The translations under genes and the position numbers were made by a program. Source: Lachnospiraceae bacterium MD335 (lineage in GTDB: Bacteria > Bacillota > Clostridia > Lachnospirales > Lachnospiraceae). Taken from it: a DNA stretch of 64,000 nucleotides. Location of the stretch: the NCBI GenBank assembly GCA_000403335.2, contig KE159633.1, positions 1-64,000 of the forward strand, read 5' to 3'. The first letter of the stretch is position 1. Every line of letters starts with the position of its first letter. Positions 9,342-17,299 of the stretch are shown here, piece by piece. The notes under the pieces are model-generated. The model did no database searches and was not told the origin of the DNA. It saw nothing but the letters and a program-made list of their open reading frames with translations.

Positions 9342-10892
9342 ATGAAGTACGATGTAATCTACAAAACTTCCACAAGCTTTGTCGTCGAAATCAAAGACAA
9401 TGGCTACTTTTCATCAGAGCATGTGCATGAAATTTATATAAATGGAAGTCTTGCAGAAAAAAGCGACAGAAATGTGGCAAGTGTGTTTGGACTTGCACCT
9501 GCGACCACATACGATGTGGAGCTTCGGTATGACGGCGAAACGCAGCGCTTTGAAGTGACAACAGATGATGAATACGTGACTTTAAATGTAAAGGATTTTG
9601 GTGCAAAGGGTGACGGGGAAACAGATGATACTCTATTTATCCAGTGTGCAATCAATGCATGTCCGAAAGGCGGCAGGGTGTACATTCCTGAGGGTGTTTA
9701 CAAAATTTATCCGCTGTTTTTAAAGAGCGACCTTGTGCTTGAAATTGGAAAGGATGCGGTGCTTTCCGCTTTTACGGACAGAAATAAATTTCCCATTCTG
9801 CCGGGAAAAATCGAGTGTGTTGATAAGGAAAAGGAATATTTGCTTGGAACGTGGGAGGGCGATCCGCTTGACATGTTCGCAGGCATTATAACGGGCATCA
9901 ACGTAGAAAATGTCGTAATAACGGGACAGGGAACGATTGACGGCTGTGCGACGCACCAAAACTGGTGGGAAAATGCGAAAGTAAAGCGCATTGCATGGAG
10001 ACCGCGCATGATTTTCTTAAATCATTGCAAAAATGTCGTGCTTCACGGAATTACGGTACAGAACAGTCCGTCATGGAATATCCATCCATACTTTTCGGAT
10101 GATTTGCGGTTTATCGGCATCAGTGTCCTTGGACCAAAGGATTCGCCAAACACGGACGGCTTGGATCCAGAATCATGCAAAAATGTTGAGATTGTCGGCG
10201 TTTATTTTTCGGTCGGAGATGACTGTATCGCAATTAAATCAGGAAAGATTTATATGGGGGCAAAGTACAAGACGCCGTCGGAAAATCTGACGATAAGACA
10301 GTGCTGTATGCGGGACGGACACGGTTCGATTACAATCGGAAGCGAGATGGCGGGCGGTGTAAAGAACCTGAAGGTGGAAAACTGTTTATTCCTGCATACG
10401 GACAGGGGACTGCGTATTAAGACGCGCCGCGGACGCGGCAAGGACGCGATTGTCACGGGAATTACATTTGAAAATATCGTGATGGATCACGTGATGACTC
10501 CGGTGGTAATCAATTCGTTCTATTTCTGTGATGCGGACGGGCATTCGGATTATGTCCAGTCAAAAGAGGTTCATCCCGTTGACGAGCGCACGCCGTATCT
10601 TGGCGATTTCCTGTTTAAGAACCTGACGGCGGTGAACTGTCACGCAGCGGCATCGTATCTGTACGGACTGCCGGAACAGAAAATTCATCATGTAACGTTT
10701 GAGAATGCCGCGTTTTCGTTTGCGGAACATCCGACGGCAGGCGTACCTGCGATGATGGACGGTGTGGAGGAGCAGACCAACACAGGAATTTTTGCAAAGA
10801 ATATTGAGACACTGGAATTAAAGAATGTGACTGTACAGGGACAAATCGGCGATGCGGTCATAAGCGATGGAATAGATACTTTTGTGCGATAG
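9342..10892 (+). CDS. Glycoside hydrolase family 28 (polygalacturonase-type)
   Basis: This 516-residue right-handed beta-helix enzyme hydrolyses alpha-1,4-galacturonide bonds. A short N-terminal beta domain (1-80) precedes the pectate-lyase-like entry motif VKDFGAKGDGETDDT (near 85). The GH28 active-site motifs are all there: NTDG (270-273), GDD (292-294), GHG (326-328) and RIK (358-360). No signal peptide is visible, so it probably acts inside the cell on imported oligogalacturonides. ATG 9342 is chosen for its GGAGG six bases upstream; an upstream ATG at 9291 lacks one. It heads a four-gene pectin operon. Confidence 0.93.
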   Translation: MKYDVIYKTSTSFVVEIKDNGYFSSEHVHEIYINGSLAEKSDRNVASVFGLAPATTYDVELRYDGETQRFEVTTDDEYVTLNVKDFGAKGDGETDDTLFIQCAINACPKGGRVYIPEGVYKIYPLFLKSDLVLEIGKDAVLSAFTDRNKFPILPGKIECVDKEKEYLLGTWEGDPLDMFAGIITGINVENVVITGQGTIDGCATHQNWWENAKVKRIAWRPRMIFLNHCKNVVLHGITVQNSPSWNIHPYFSDDLRFIGISVLGPKDSPNTDGLDPESCKNVEIVGVYFSVGDDCIAIKSGKIYMGAKYKTPSENLTIRQCCMRDGHGSITIGSEMAGGVKNLKVENCLFLHTDRGLRIKTRRGRGKDAIVTGITFENIVMDHVMTPVVINSFYFCDADGHSDYVQSKEVHPVDERTPYLGDFLFKNLTAVNCHAAASYLYGLPEQKIHHVTFENAAFSFAEHPTAGVPAMMDGVEEQTNTGIFAKNIETLELKNVTVQGQIGDAVISDGIDTFVR

Positions 10893-10917
10893 TGCATGTG
10901 ATAAATGGAGGATAAAA

Positions 10918-12051
10918 ATGGCGATTGAGATAGTAGAAAAATATGTAAACGAGTTAATAGACAGAAGCACACTGGAAGAGCCAGTGTGGAATATTGAGAA
11001 AATCAGGGCAGGAAAGAAGGCAACATGGGATTATATTGACGGCTGCATGATTATGTCGCTTTTGGAGCTTTACAAGGTGACAAAGAACGAAAAGTTCCTG
11101 AAGTTTTCGGATGAATATATCGGACACCGTGTCGAGGAAGACGGAACAATCAGAGGCTATGACAAGGACGAGCTGAATCTCGATAATATTAACGAGGGAA
11201 AGAACCTCTTTACGCTCTATGATTTGACGGGTAAGGAGAAGTATGCGAAAGCTACGAAAAATATCTATGCACAGATTTTGGAGATGCCCCGTACGAAGGA
11301 AGGAAATTTTTGGCATAAGATGATTTACCCAAATCAGGTGTGGCTTGACGGTCTGTATATGGCACAGCCCTACTATATGGAATATGAAAAGCGATTTAAT
11401 GATAAAAAGAATTATACAGATATTTACAACCAGTTTTTCAATGTGGAGAAGAATTTAAAAGACCCCGAAACAGGGCTTTATTATCATGCATATGATTCGG
11501 AACGTGTGATGTTCTGGGCAGATCCCGAGACAGGACTTTCAAAACATTTTTGGCTCAGAGCGCTTGGATGGTTTTCAATGGCGCTGCTCGATACGCTTGT
11601 ATTGGCGGATGAGGGAACGCCGGAGTATGAGCACTTGTTAAAGATGTATCGGGATTTGATTGATTCGATGCTCAAATATCAGTCGCCGGAGGGAATGTGG
11701 TATCAAATTCCCAATTTACCGGGTAAGGAGAAGAATTATTTGGAGACGAGCGGCAGTTCGATTATGGCGTACTGTCTGTTGAAGGGCGCGCGTCTTGGGT
11801 ATCTTCCGAAAGAGTACAGTGCGTATGGCGTGAAGGCATTTCATGGTATTTGTGATAAATATTTAACAACGGTTGACGGGGTAATGAGCCTTGGCGGAAT
11901 TTGTCTTGTGGCAGGTCTTGGACCGGATAAAAACAGAAGACGTGACGGCAGCTATGAATACTATATGTCAGAGCCGATTGTAAAAGACGATGCAAAAGGA
12001 ACAGCGCCATTTTTACTAGCATATGCGGAAATGTGTGTGCTGGAGGGATAA
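10918..12051 (+). CDS. Glycoside hydrolase family 105 (unsaturated galacturonyl/rhamnogalacturonyl hydrolase)
   Basis: The 377-residue protein is an (alpha/alpha)6 barrel like YteR/YesR. The motif WLDGLYMAQPYY places the catalytic acid at Asp144. Other family marks are WHKMIYPNQVWLDG, SKHFWLRALGWF and ETSGSSIMAYCLLKGARLGYL. It removes the unsaturated sugar left by pectin lyases from the non-reducing end. It has no signal peptide and so is likely cytoplasmic. ATG 10918 is preceded by GGAGG. Its last codons (YAEMCVLEG) are duplicated just downstream as a decayed tandem repeat. Confidence 0.93.
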   Translation: MAIEIVEKYVNELIDRSTLEEPVWNIEKIRAGKKATWDYIDGCMIMSLLELYKVTKNEKFLKFSDEYIGHRVEEDGTIRGYDKDELNLDNINEGKNLFTLYDLTGKEKYAKATKNIYAQILEMPRTKEGNFWHKMIYPNQVWLDGLYMAQPYYMEYEKRFNDKKNYTDIYNQFFNVEKNLKDPETGLYYHAYDSERVMFWADPETGLSKHFWLRALGWFSMALLDTLVLADEGTPEYEHLLKMYRDLIDSMLKYQSPEGMWYQIPNLPGKEKNYLETSGSSIMAYCLLKGARLGYLPKEYSAYGVKAFHGICDKYLTTVDGVMSLGGICLVAGLGPDKNRRRDGSYEYYMSEPIVKDDAKGTAPFLLAYAEMCVLEG

Positions 12052-12146
12052 AATGAAAATCCGCATAGGCTTGTATATGCGGAAATGTGCGTGCTGAAGG
12101 GATAAAATGAAAATCTGCGTATGCAGAAATGTTATTCTTGAGGAGA
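12022..12146 (+). repeat. Tandem degenerate repeat of the GH105 3' end, carrying stop and RBS
   Basis: The end of the GH105 gene from TATGCGGAAATGTG (12022) recurs at 12076 after 54 bp with only a few changes, and again in poorer form at 12120. Copies one and two hold the same order of parts: codons for YAEMCVL, a TAA stop, and a GGAGGGATAAAATG or GAAGGGATAAAATG start signal. The third copy supplies the AGGAG of the pectinesterase gene. Confidence 0.75.
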
Positions 12147-12154
12147 AGATTATA

Positions 12155-13114
12155 ATGATGGACGTAAAAGAGTTGTATGTTTCGGCAGACGGTGACGGGG
12201 CATTTTCAAAGATTGCAACGGCGCTCGAGGCTGCGAAACAATATGACGGCATGAAGGTTGTGATACACATTGCACCAGGTGTGTACCACGAAAGGCTTGT
12301 TGTGCGTCAAAATCATATTTCATTTATCGGTGCGGATGAAAACAGCACAAAGATAACTTATTCGGACGCGGCGCGCGATCTGATGCCGGAGGGCGACAAG
12401 CGCGGAACGTTCCGGACGCCGAGTGTATTTATTGATGCGGATGATTTTTATGCCTGCCATGTTTCCTTTTTAAATGAGGCAGGGCAGGGCGATAAGGCAG
12501 GACAGGCGCTTGCCGTTTACGCAGACGGCGATCACCTGACTTTTGAACATTGCAGATTTGAAGGGTTTCAGGACACGCTGTTTACGGCGCCGCTTCCCAA
12601 GCAGCCGAAGGAGCCGGGCGGCTTTAAGGGACCAAAGGAGTTCGCGCCGCGCCGTCATGGCAGGCATTTGTATAAGGACTGCTTTATCTCCGGAAATATT
12701 GATTTTATTTTTGGCAGTGCGACGGCATATTTTGAGAACTGTGAGATTTTTATGCGTAACAGGAATGACGAGATTAACGGGTATGTGACAGCGCCCTCTA
12801 CATATGAAGGGGAACCGTACGGATATGTATTTAACCGCTGCCGCTTTACAAGCGACTGTCCGAAAGAGAGCGCGTATCTTGGCAGACCGTGGCGGAATTT
12901 TGCCAAGGCAGTTATTATAAATTCAGAAATCGGCGCGCATATTAAAAAAGAGGGCTGGCATGACTGGAACAAGAAGGATGCCTGGGACACCATGTTTTTT
13001 GCGGAGTACGGAAACTTTGGCGAGGGCGCGGGAGAGGCGCGCGCCCCGTTTGTTAAGCTTTTAACGGAAAGTGAAGCGGCACAGTACACGCGTGAGAACG
13101 TGATTGGCTTTTAA
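12155..13114 (+). CDS. Pectinesterase (carbohydrate esterase family 8)
   Basis: A 319-residue beta-helix enzyme that removes methyl esters from pectin. Its family motifs are GFQDTLF (oxyanion Gln and catalytic Asp), GNIDFIFGSATAYFENCEI (nucleophile Asp) and YLGRPWR (Arg). The length is that of an intracellular CE8; no signal peptide is visible. ATG 12155 has AGGAG 9 bases upstream. An in-frame ATG at 12107 also has a start signal (GAAGGG), because it lies in a duplicated stretch, and would add 16 residues; which one is used is unclear. Third gene of the pectin operon. Confidence 0.92.
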   Translation: MMDVKELYVSADGDGAFSKIATALEAAKQYDGMKVVIHIAPGVYHERLVVRQNHISFIGADENSTKITYSDAARDLMPEGDKRGTFRTPSVFIDADDFYACHVSFLNEAGQGDKAGQALAVYADGDHLTFEHCRFEGFQDTLFTAPLPKQPKEPGGFKGPKEFAPRRHGRHLYKDCFISGNIDFIFGSATAYFENCEIFMRNRNDEINGYVTAPSTYEGEPYGYVFNRCRFTSDCPKESAYLGRPWRNFAKAVIINSEIGAHIKKEGWHDWNKKDAWDTMFFAEYGNFGEGAGEARAPFVKLLTESEAAQYTRENVIGF

Positions 13115-13129
13115 AGGAGGTTTAAAATA

Positions 13130-13966
13130 ATGCAGTTTGGAATTCGGCTGCACGATGCAGTAAAGGCTCCCCTGGAGGAGCGGTTAAAGGCGGTGCATGA
13201 GCAGGGGTTTGCCTGTGCGCACTTGGCGCTTTCAAAGGTTATCAGCGAGAATTCGGTGGCGGACAGTGCGCTGACACCGGGATATGCAATGTATTTGAAG
13301 CGGCTTTTTGACAAATATGGGTTGGATGTGGCAGTGCTTGGCTGTTATTTGAATCTTGCCAATCCGGATTCGGAAAAGTTAAAGACAATTCAGAATAAAT
13401 ATATGGCAAACATTCGCTTTGCAGCGCATTTGGGCGCGGGTGTGGTCGGCACGGAAACGGGTGCGCCAAATCTTGAGTATAAGTTTGAGGAGGCATGTTG
13501 GAACGAGGAGTCTTTGCAGACTTTTATCAACAATCTGCGTCCCGTGGTAAAGTATGCGGAGCAGATGGGCGTGCTGATGGCGATTGAACCGGTGGTACGG
13601 CATATCGTGTGCAATCCTGTCCGCGCAAGACGTGTGCTGGATGAAATTAATTCGCCGAATTTGCGCATTATTCTTGACCCTGTCAATCTGCTTGAAATTT
13701 ATAATTATGAAAAGCAGGATGAAATTTTGGATGAGGCGGTGGAATTGCTGGGCAAAGATGTGGCGGTGCTTCATGTGAAGGATTTTCAAATCAAGGACGG
13801 CAAGCTCGTGTCTGTGCCTGTGGGACAGGGAATGTGCCATTGGGAGCGCGTTATTCCGTATATGAAAAAGGAAAAGCCGTTTATGCACGCTACGCTGGAG
13901 AACACCAGTCCGGAGAATGCGGTCGCTGCTTTGGAGCATATCAGGGAGATTTATCGAAACAGTTGA
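13130..13966 (+). CDS. Sugar phosphate isomerase/epimerase-like TIM-barrel protein
   Basis: The 278-residue protein has the xylose-isomerase-like TIM-barrel pattern with metal ligands in order: Glu in MAIEPVVRH (near 157), Asp/Asn in IILDPVNLLE (near 185), His in VLHVKDF (near 216) and Glu near LENTSPEN (near 262). It could act on a keto-uronate or other product of pectin breakdown, since it is the fourth gene after GH28, GH105 and CE8 with only 15 bp spacing and an AAAGGAGG site. The substrate cannot be told from sequence. Confidence 0.8.
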   Translation: MQFGIRLHDAVKAPLEERLKAVHEQGFACAHLALSKVISENSVADSALTPGYAMYLKRLFDKYGLDVAVLGCYLNLANPDSEKLKTIQNKYMANIRFAAHLGAGVVGTETGAPNLEYKFEEACWNEESLQTFINNLRPVVKYAEQMGVLMAIEPVVRHIVCNPVRARRVLDEINSPNLRIILDPVNLLEIYNYEKQDEILDEAVELLGKDVAVLHVKDFQIKDGKLVSVPVGQGMCHWERVIPYMKKEKPFMHATLENTSPENAVAALEHIREIYRNS

Positions 13967-13971
13967 GTTTT

Positions 13972-14003
13972 TAAAGAGAGCTTGTGAATGCAGGCTCTTT
14001 TTC
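13972..14003 (+). terminator. Terminator after the pectin operon
   Basis: AGAGAGCTTG and CAGGCTCTTT form an imperfect stem with a 6-base loop followed by a T-run (CTTTTTCT). It lies a few bases after the stop of the TIM-barrel gene. Confidence 0.65.
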
Positions 14004-14140
14004 TGTATGATGACAGGAGAGTGTGCAGGTGTACGATTTTTTGAAAAATAAGGGTTGCAAGTTTGTTAAAAATATGTCAAAATAAATGTAAGTATAAAAT
14101 ATGTGATTTGGCAGGCAAAGAAAGGGGCGGAAATTTAGAT

Positions 14141-15637
14141 ATGAGAGGAATTGATACACAGGTTCGAAAGACAAGGCGTGCGATTTTCAGGGAAGTTGCG
14201 AATATGGCATATCATTCTGAAAATATTGTGGATGATATGGAGGCGCTTCCGTATAAACTGGTTGATGCGGAAAATTCGCCGTATTGGGACAATATCTACC
14301 GGGAGCGTGAAATTGTGCGTGAGCGTACGAGGCTTGCGATGGGCATGTCGCTTCGCCCCGAGGATGAGCCGGTTCAGGTCAGTCAGGGCGTGGAGGAGAG
14401 CAATATTGACGAAAAGTATTATGAGCCGCCTTTAATGCAGGTAATTGCGTCGGCGTGCAATGCGTGTGCGGAGAACAAGTATGAGGTTACCAATAAGTGC
14501 ATGGGCTGTCTTGCGCACCCGTGTAACGAGGTGTGTCCGCGTGGGGCAATTACAATGCAAAACGGACGCTCGGTGATTGATCAGGAAAAGTGTATCAAGT
14601 GCGGAAAGTGTAAGACAGTCTGTCCTTATGATGCGATTTCGCATCAGCAGCGTCCTTGTCTTTCACACTGCGGCGTCAATGCCATTTATTCGGACAGTCA
14701 CGGCAGGGCTGTGATTGACGATGAAAAGTGCGTTTCCTGCGGACAGTGTATGGTAAGCTGCCCGTTTGGTGCGATTGCCGATAAGTCGCAGATTTTCCAG
14801 TTAATCCGGGCGATGCAGTCAGGAAGAAAGATTATTGCACAGGTTGCCCCTGCGTTTGTCGGACAGTTTGGTCCAAAGGTGACGCCGGATATGCTAAAGA
14901 CTGCTTTGAAGGAGCTTGGTTTTTATGATGTGTATGAAACGGCAATCGGTGCGGATATGGGAGCGATGACGGAGGCAGAGCATTATGTCAATGAGGTGGC
15001 GACAGGGGAAGTGCCGTTTCTTTTGACTTCATGTTGTCCGTCATGGTCAATGCTTGCAAAGAAGTTTTTCCCTGAGACAATTGACAAAATCAGCAATGCG
15101 CTTACGCCGATGGTGGCGACGGCAAGGGTGATTAAGGAAGAACACCCTGACGCGAGCGTGGTTTTTATCGGACCATGTGCAAGCAAGAAGCTTGAGGCGA
15201 TGCGCAGAACGGTGCGTTCCGATGTGGATTTTGTCATTACGTTCGAGGAGCTTACGGGAATGTTTGAGGCAAAAGGCATTCTGCTTGAGGAGATACAGGC
15301 GCTTGACACGATGGACGGAGCAACGGCAGCAGGACGCGGCTATGGCGTTGCGGGCGGCGTTGCGAGCGCGATTGAGAGTTGTATTAAGGAATATTATCCC
15401 GATACGGAAATCCATATCGAGCACGCGGAGAGCCTTTCGGAATGTAAAAAAATTCTGATGCTCGCAAAGGCGGGGAAGAAAAACGGCTGTCTGATAGAGG
15501 GAATGGCGTGTCCCGGAGGCTGCGTTGCGGGAGCCGGAACCAATATTGCAATTCCGGTAGCCACAAAGGATTTGCTGGGCTATAAAAATGCTTCGGAAAA
15601 GAAGCTGCCGGAGGCGGATGTGCGCCAGCCGGAATAA
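14141..15637 (+). CDS. [FeFe] hydrogenase with ferredoxin-like domains (group B type)
   Basis: A 498-residue protein. The N-terminal part has Cys-rich cluster motifs (SACNACAEN, NKCMGCLAHPCNEVCP, CIKCGKCKTVCP and CVSCGQCMVSCP), consistent with several 4Fe-4S clusters. The catalytic H-cluster signatures are TSCCPSW (Cys298/299), GPCASKK (Cys346) and MACPGGC (Cys457 and Cys461). The Cys spacing and the SCC form fit group B rather than the classical group A enzymes. It should use ferredoxin to make or consume H2, or sense it. ATG 14141 follows AAAGGGGCGG; an upstream ATG at 14063 has no site. No maturase genes (hydEFG) are nearby. Confidence 0.9.
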   Translation: MRGIDTQVRKTRRAIFREVANMAYHSENIVDDMEALPYKLVDAENSPYWDNIYREREIVRERTRLAMGMSLRPEDEPVQVSQGVEESNIDEKYYEPPLMQVIASACNACAENKYEVTNKCMGCLAHPCNEVCPRGAITMQNGRSVIDQEKCIKCGKCKTVCPYDAISHQQRPCLSHCGVNAIYSDSHGRAVIDDEKCVSCGQCMVSCPFGAIADKSQIFQLIRAMQSGRKIIAQVAPAFVGQFGPKVTPDMLKTALKELGFYDVYETAIGADMGAMTEAEHYVNEVATGEVPFLLTSCCPSWSMLAKKFFPETIDKISNALTPMVATARVIKEEHPDASVVFIGPCASKKLEAMRRTVRSDVDFVITFEELTGMFEAKGILLEEIQALDTMDGATAAGRGYGVAGGVASAIESCIKEYYPDTEIHIEHAESLSECKKILMLAKAGKKNGCLIEGMACPGGCVAGAGTNIAIPVATKDLLGYKNASEKKLPEADVRQPE

Positions 15638-15654
15638 GAACTTTGGCAGATTAC

Positions 15655-15683
15655 TTGACTTTATGTAAAACGCTTGGTAAAAT
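15655..15683 (+). promoter_or_regulatory. Promoter upstream of gltX
   Basis: TTGACT (15655-15660) and TAAAAT (15678-15683) are 17 bp apart. Transcription would start just before the structured repeat element at 15698. Confidence 0.65.
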
Positions 15684-15697
15684 CGTATGATAGATTT

Positions 15698-15776
15698 TGT
15701 TTTATGCACACGGGCACCCGAAGGAAATATGTCATCAAACCGATAAATCGGTTCGTTGACAGGTGCCCGGCGCGAC
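15698..15776. repeat. Dispersed hairpin element, copy 1
   Basis: An intergenic element of about 80 bp that starts TGTTTTATGCACACGGG, has an outer stem GGGCACC/GGTGCCC and an inner hairpin AACCGA-TAAA-TCGGTT. A second copy lies inverted at 50754-50829. The outer stems differ in sequence but still pair in both copies. Here it forms part of the 5' leader of gltX. Confidence 0.75.
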
Positions 15777-15835
15777 GAGTAGGGGGCTCTGCTCGATTTT
15801 GATGATAAAGATATGGAGAGGAGCAAGGTTATAAA

Positions 15836-17299
15836 ATGGCACAGAAGGTAAGGTGCAGATTTGCGCCAAGTCCCACGGGAAAAATGCACGTTGGAAATCT
15901 GCGTTCCGCGTTGTATGAGTTTTTAATTGCAAAGCACGCGGGGGGAGATTTCGTTTTTCGTATCGAGGATACGGACCGTGAGCGCTATGTTGAGGGCGCA
16001 ACGGAAATTATATACAATACGCTTGAAAAAACAGGGCTTGTCTATGACGAAGGACCGGATAAGGATAAAGGATATGGTCCGTATGTACAGAGCGAGCGCG
16101 TCAAGGCAGGGATTTATATGAAGTACGCAAAAGAGCTTGTGGATAAGGGCGAGGCGTATTACTGTTTTTGCGATAAAGAGCGGCTTGCAAGCCTCAAATC
16201 GGAGGTTGTTGAGGGAAAGGAAATTACGGTGTACGATAAGCATTGCCTGGGGCTTTCCAAGGAGGAAGTCGAGGAGAAGCTTGCGAGTGGTATCCCGTAT
16301 GTCATCAGACAGAATAATCCGACAGAGGGTACGACAAGCTTTCACGATGAGCTGTACGGAGATATTTCCGTGGATAATTCCGAGCTTGACGATATGATTT
16401 TGATTAAGTCGGACGGGTATCCAACTTACAACTTTGCCAACGTTGTAGATGATCATTTAATGGAGATTACGCATGTGGTGCGCGGAAACGAATATCTTTC
16501 TTCCACACCAAAGTATAACAGGCTCTATGAGGCGTTTGGCTGGGAGATACCGGTGTATGTGCATCTGCCGCTGATTACCGACGAGGAGCACAAAAAGCTC
16601 AGTAAGCGCAGCGGGCATTCTTCGTTTGAGGATATTGTGGAGCAGGGAATTTTGCCGGAGGCAATCATTAATTTTGTGGCGCTTCTTGGGTGGAGTCCGG
16701 AGGATAACCGGGAAATTTTTACACTGGACGAGCTGATTGCGGATTTTGATTATACAAGGATTAACAAGTCGTCTTCCGTTTTTGATATGAATAAGCTTAG
16801 GTGGATGAACGGGGAGTACATCAAGGCGATGGATTTTGACCGGTTTTATGACATGGCTCTTCCGTATATCAAAAATGTCATTCACAAGGATTTGGATTTG
16901 AAAAAGATTGCGGAAATGGTGAAAACGCGTATCGAAGTCTTTCCGGATATTGAAAATCTGATTGGATTTTTTGAGACGCTGCCGGAGTATGATACTGCCA
17001 TGTATGCGCATAAGAAGATGAAGACAACACAGGAGAGTGCGATTGAAGTATTAAAGGAAGTGCTTCCAATGTTAGAGGCGCAGGAGGATTACACAAATGA
17101 TGCGCTTTATCAGCTTCTGTTGTCGTATGTGGAAAAGAAGGGTGTTAAGAACGGCTACGTGATGTGGCCGATAAGAACAGCAGTTTCGGGTCTTCAGATG
17201 ACGCCGGCTGGTGCGACGGAAATCATGGAGGTACTCGGAAAAGAGGAAACCCTGATTCGAATCAGAAAGGGTATTGAATTACTTGAACATGCTAAATAA
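15836..17299 (+). CDS. gltX: Glutamyl-tRNA synthetase
   Basis: A 487-residue class I synthetase that charges tRNA-Glu. It has the HIGH-like motif (APSPTGKMHVGN, residues 10-21), the FRIEDTDRERY motif, THVVRGNEYLSSTPK, and the KMSKS-like KKLSKRSG. Length is normal. The leader carries a good promoter and a hairpin element. Its last 11 bases overlap the helicase start, so the two are probably co-transcribed. A tRNA-Glu gene is in the same window, but the family is universal, so no special link is implied. Confidence 0.96.
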   Translation: MAQKVRCRFAPSPTGKMHVGNLRSALYEFLIAKHAGGDFVFRIEDTDRERYVEGATEIIYNTLEKTGLVYDEGPDKDKGYGPYVQSERVKAGIYMKYAKELVDKGEAYYCFCDKERLASLKSEVVEGKEITVYDKHCLGLSKEEVEEKLASGIPYVIRQNNPTEGTTSFHDELYGDISVDNSELDDMILIKSDGYPTYNFANVVDDHLMEITHVVRGNEYLSSTPKYNRLYEAFGWEIPVYVHLPLITDEEHKKLSKRSGHSSFEDIVEQGILPEAIINFVALLGWSPEDNREIFTLDELIADFDYTRINKSSSVFDMNKLRWMNGEYIKAMDFDRFYDMALPYIKNVIHKDLDLKKIAEMVKTRIEVFPDIENLIGFFETLPEYDTAMYAHKKMKTTQESAIEVLKEVLPMLEAQEDYTNDALYQLLLSYVEKKGVKNGYVMWPIRTAVSGLQMTPAGATEIMEVLGKEETLIRIRKGIELLEHAK

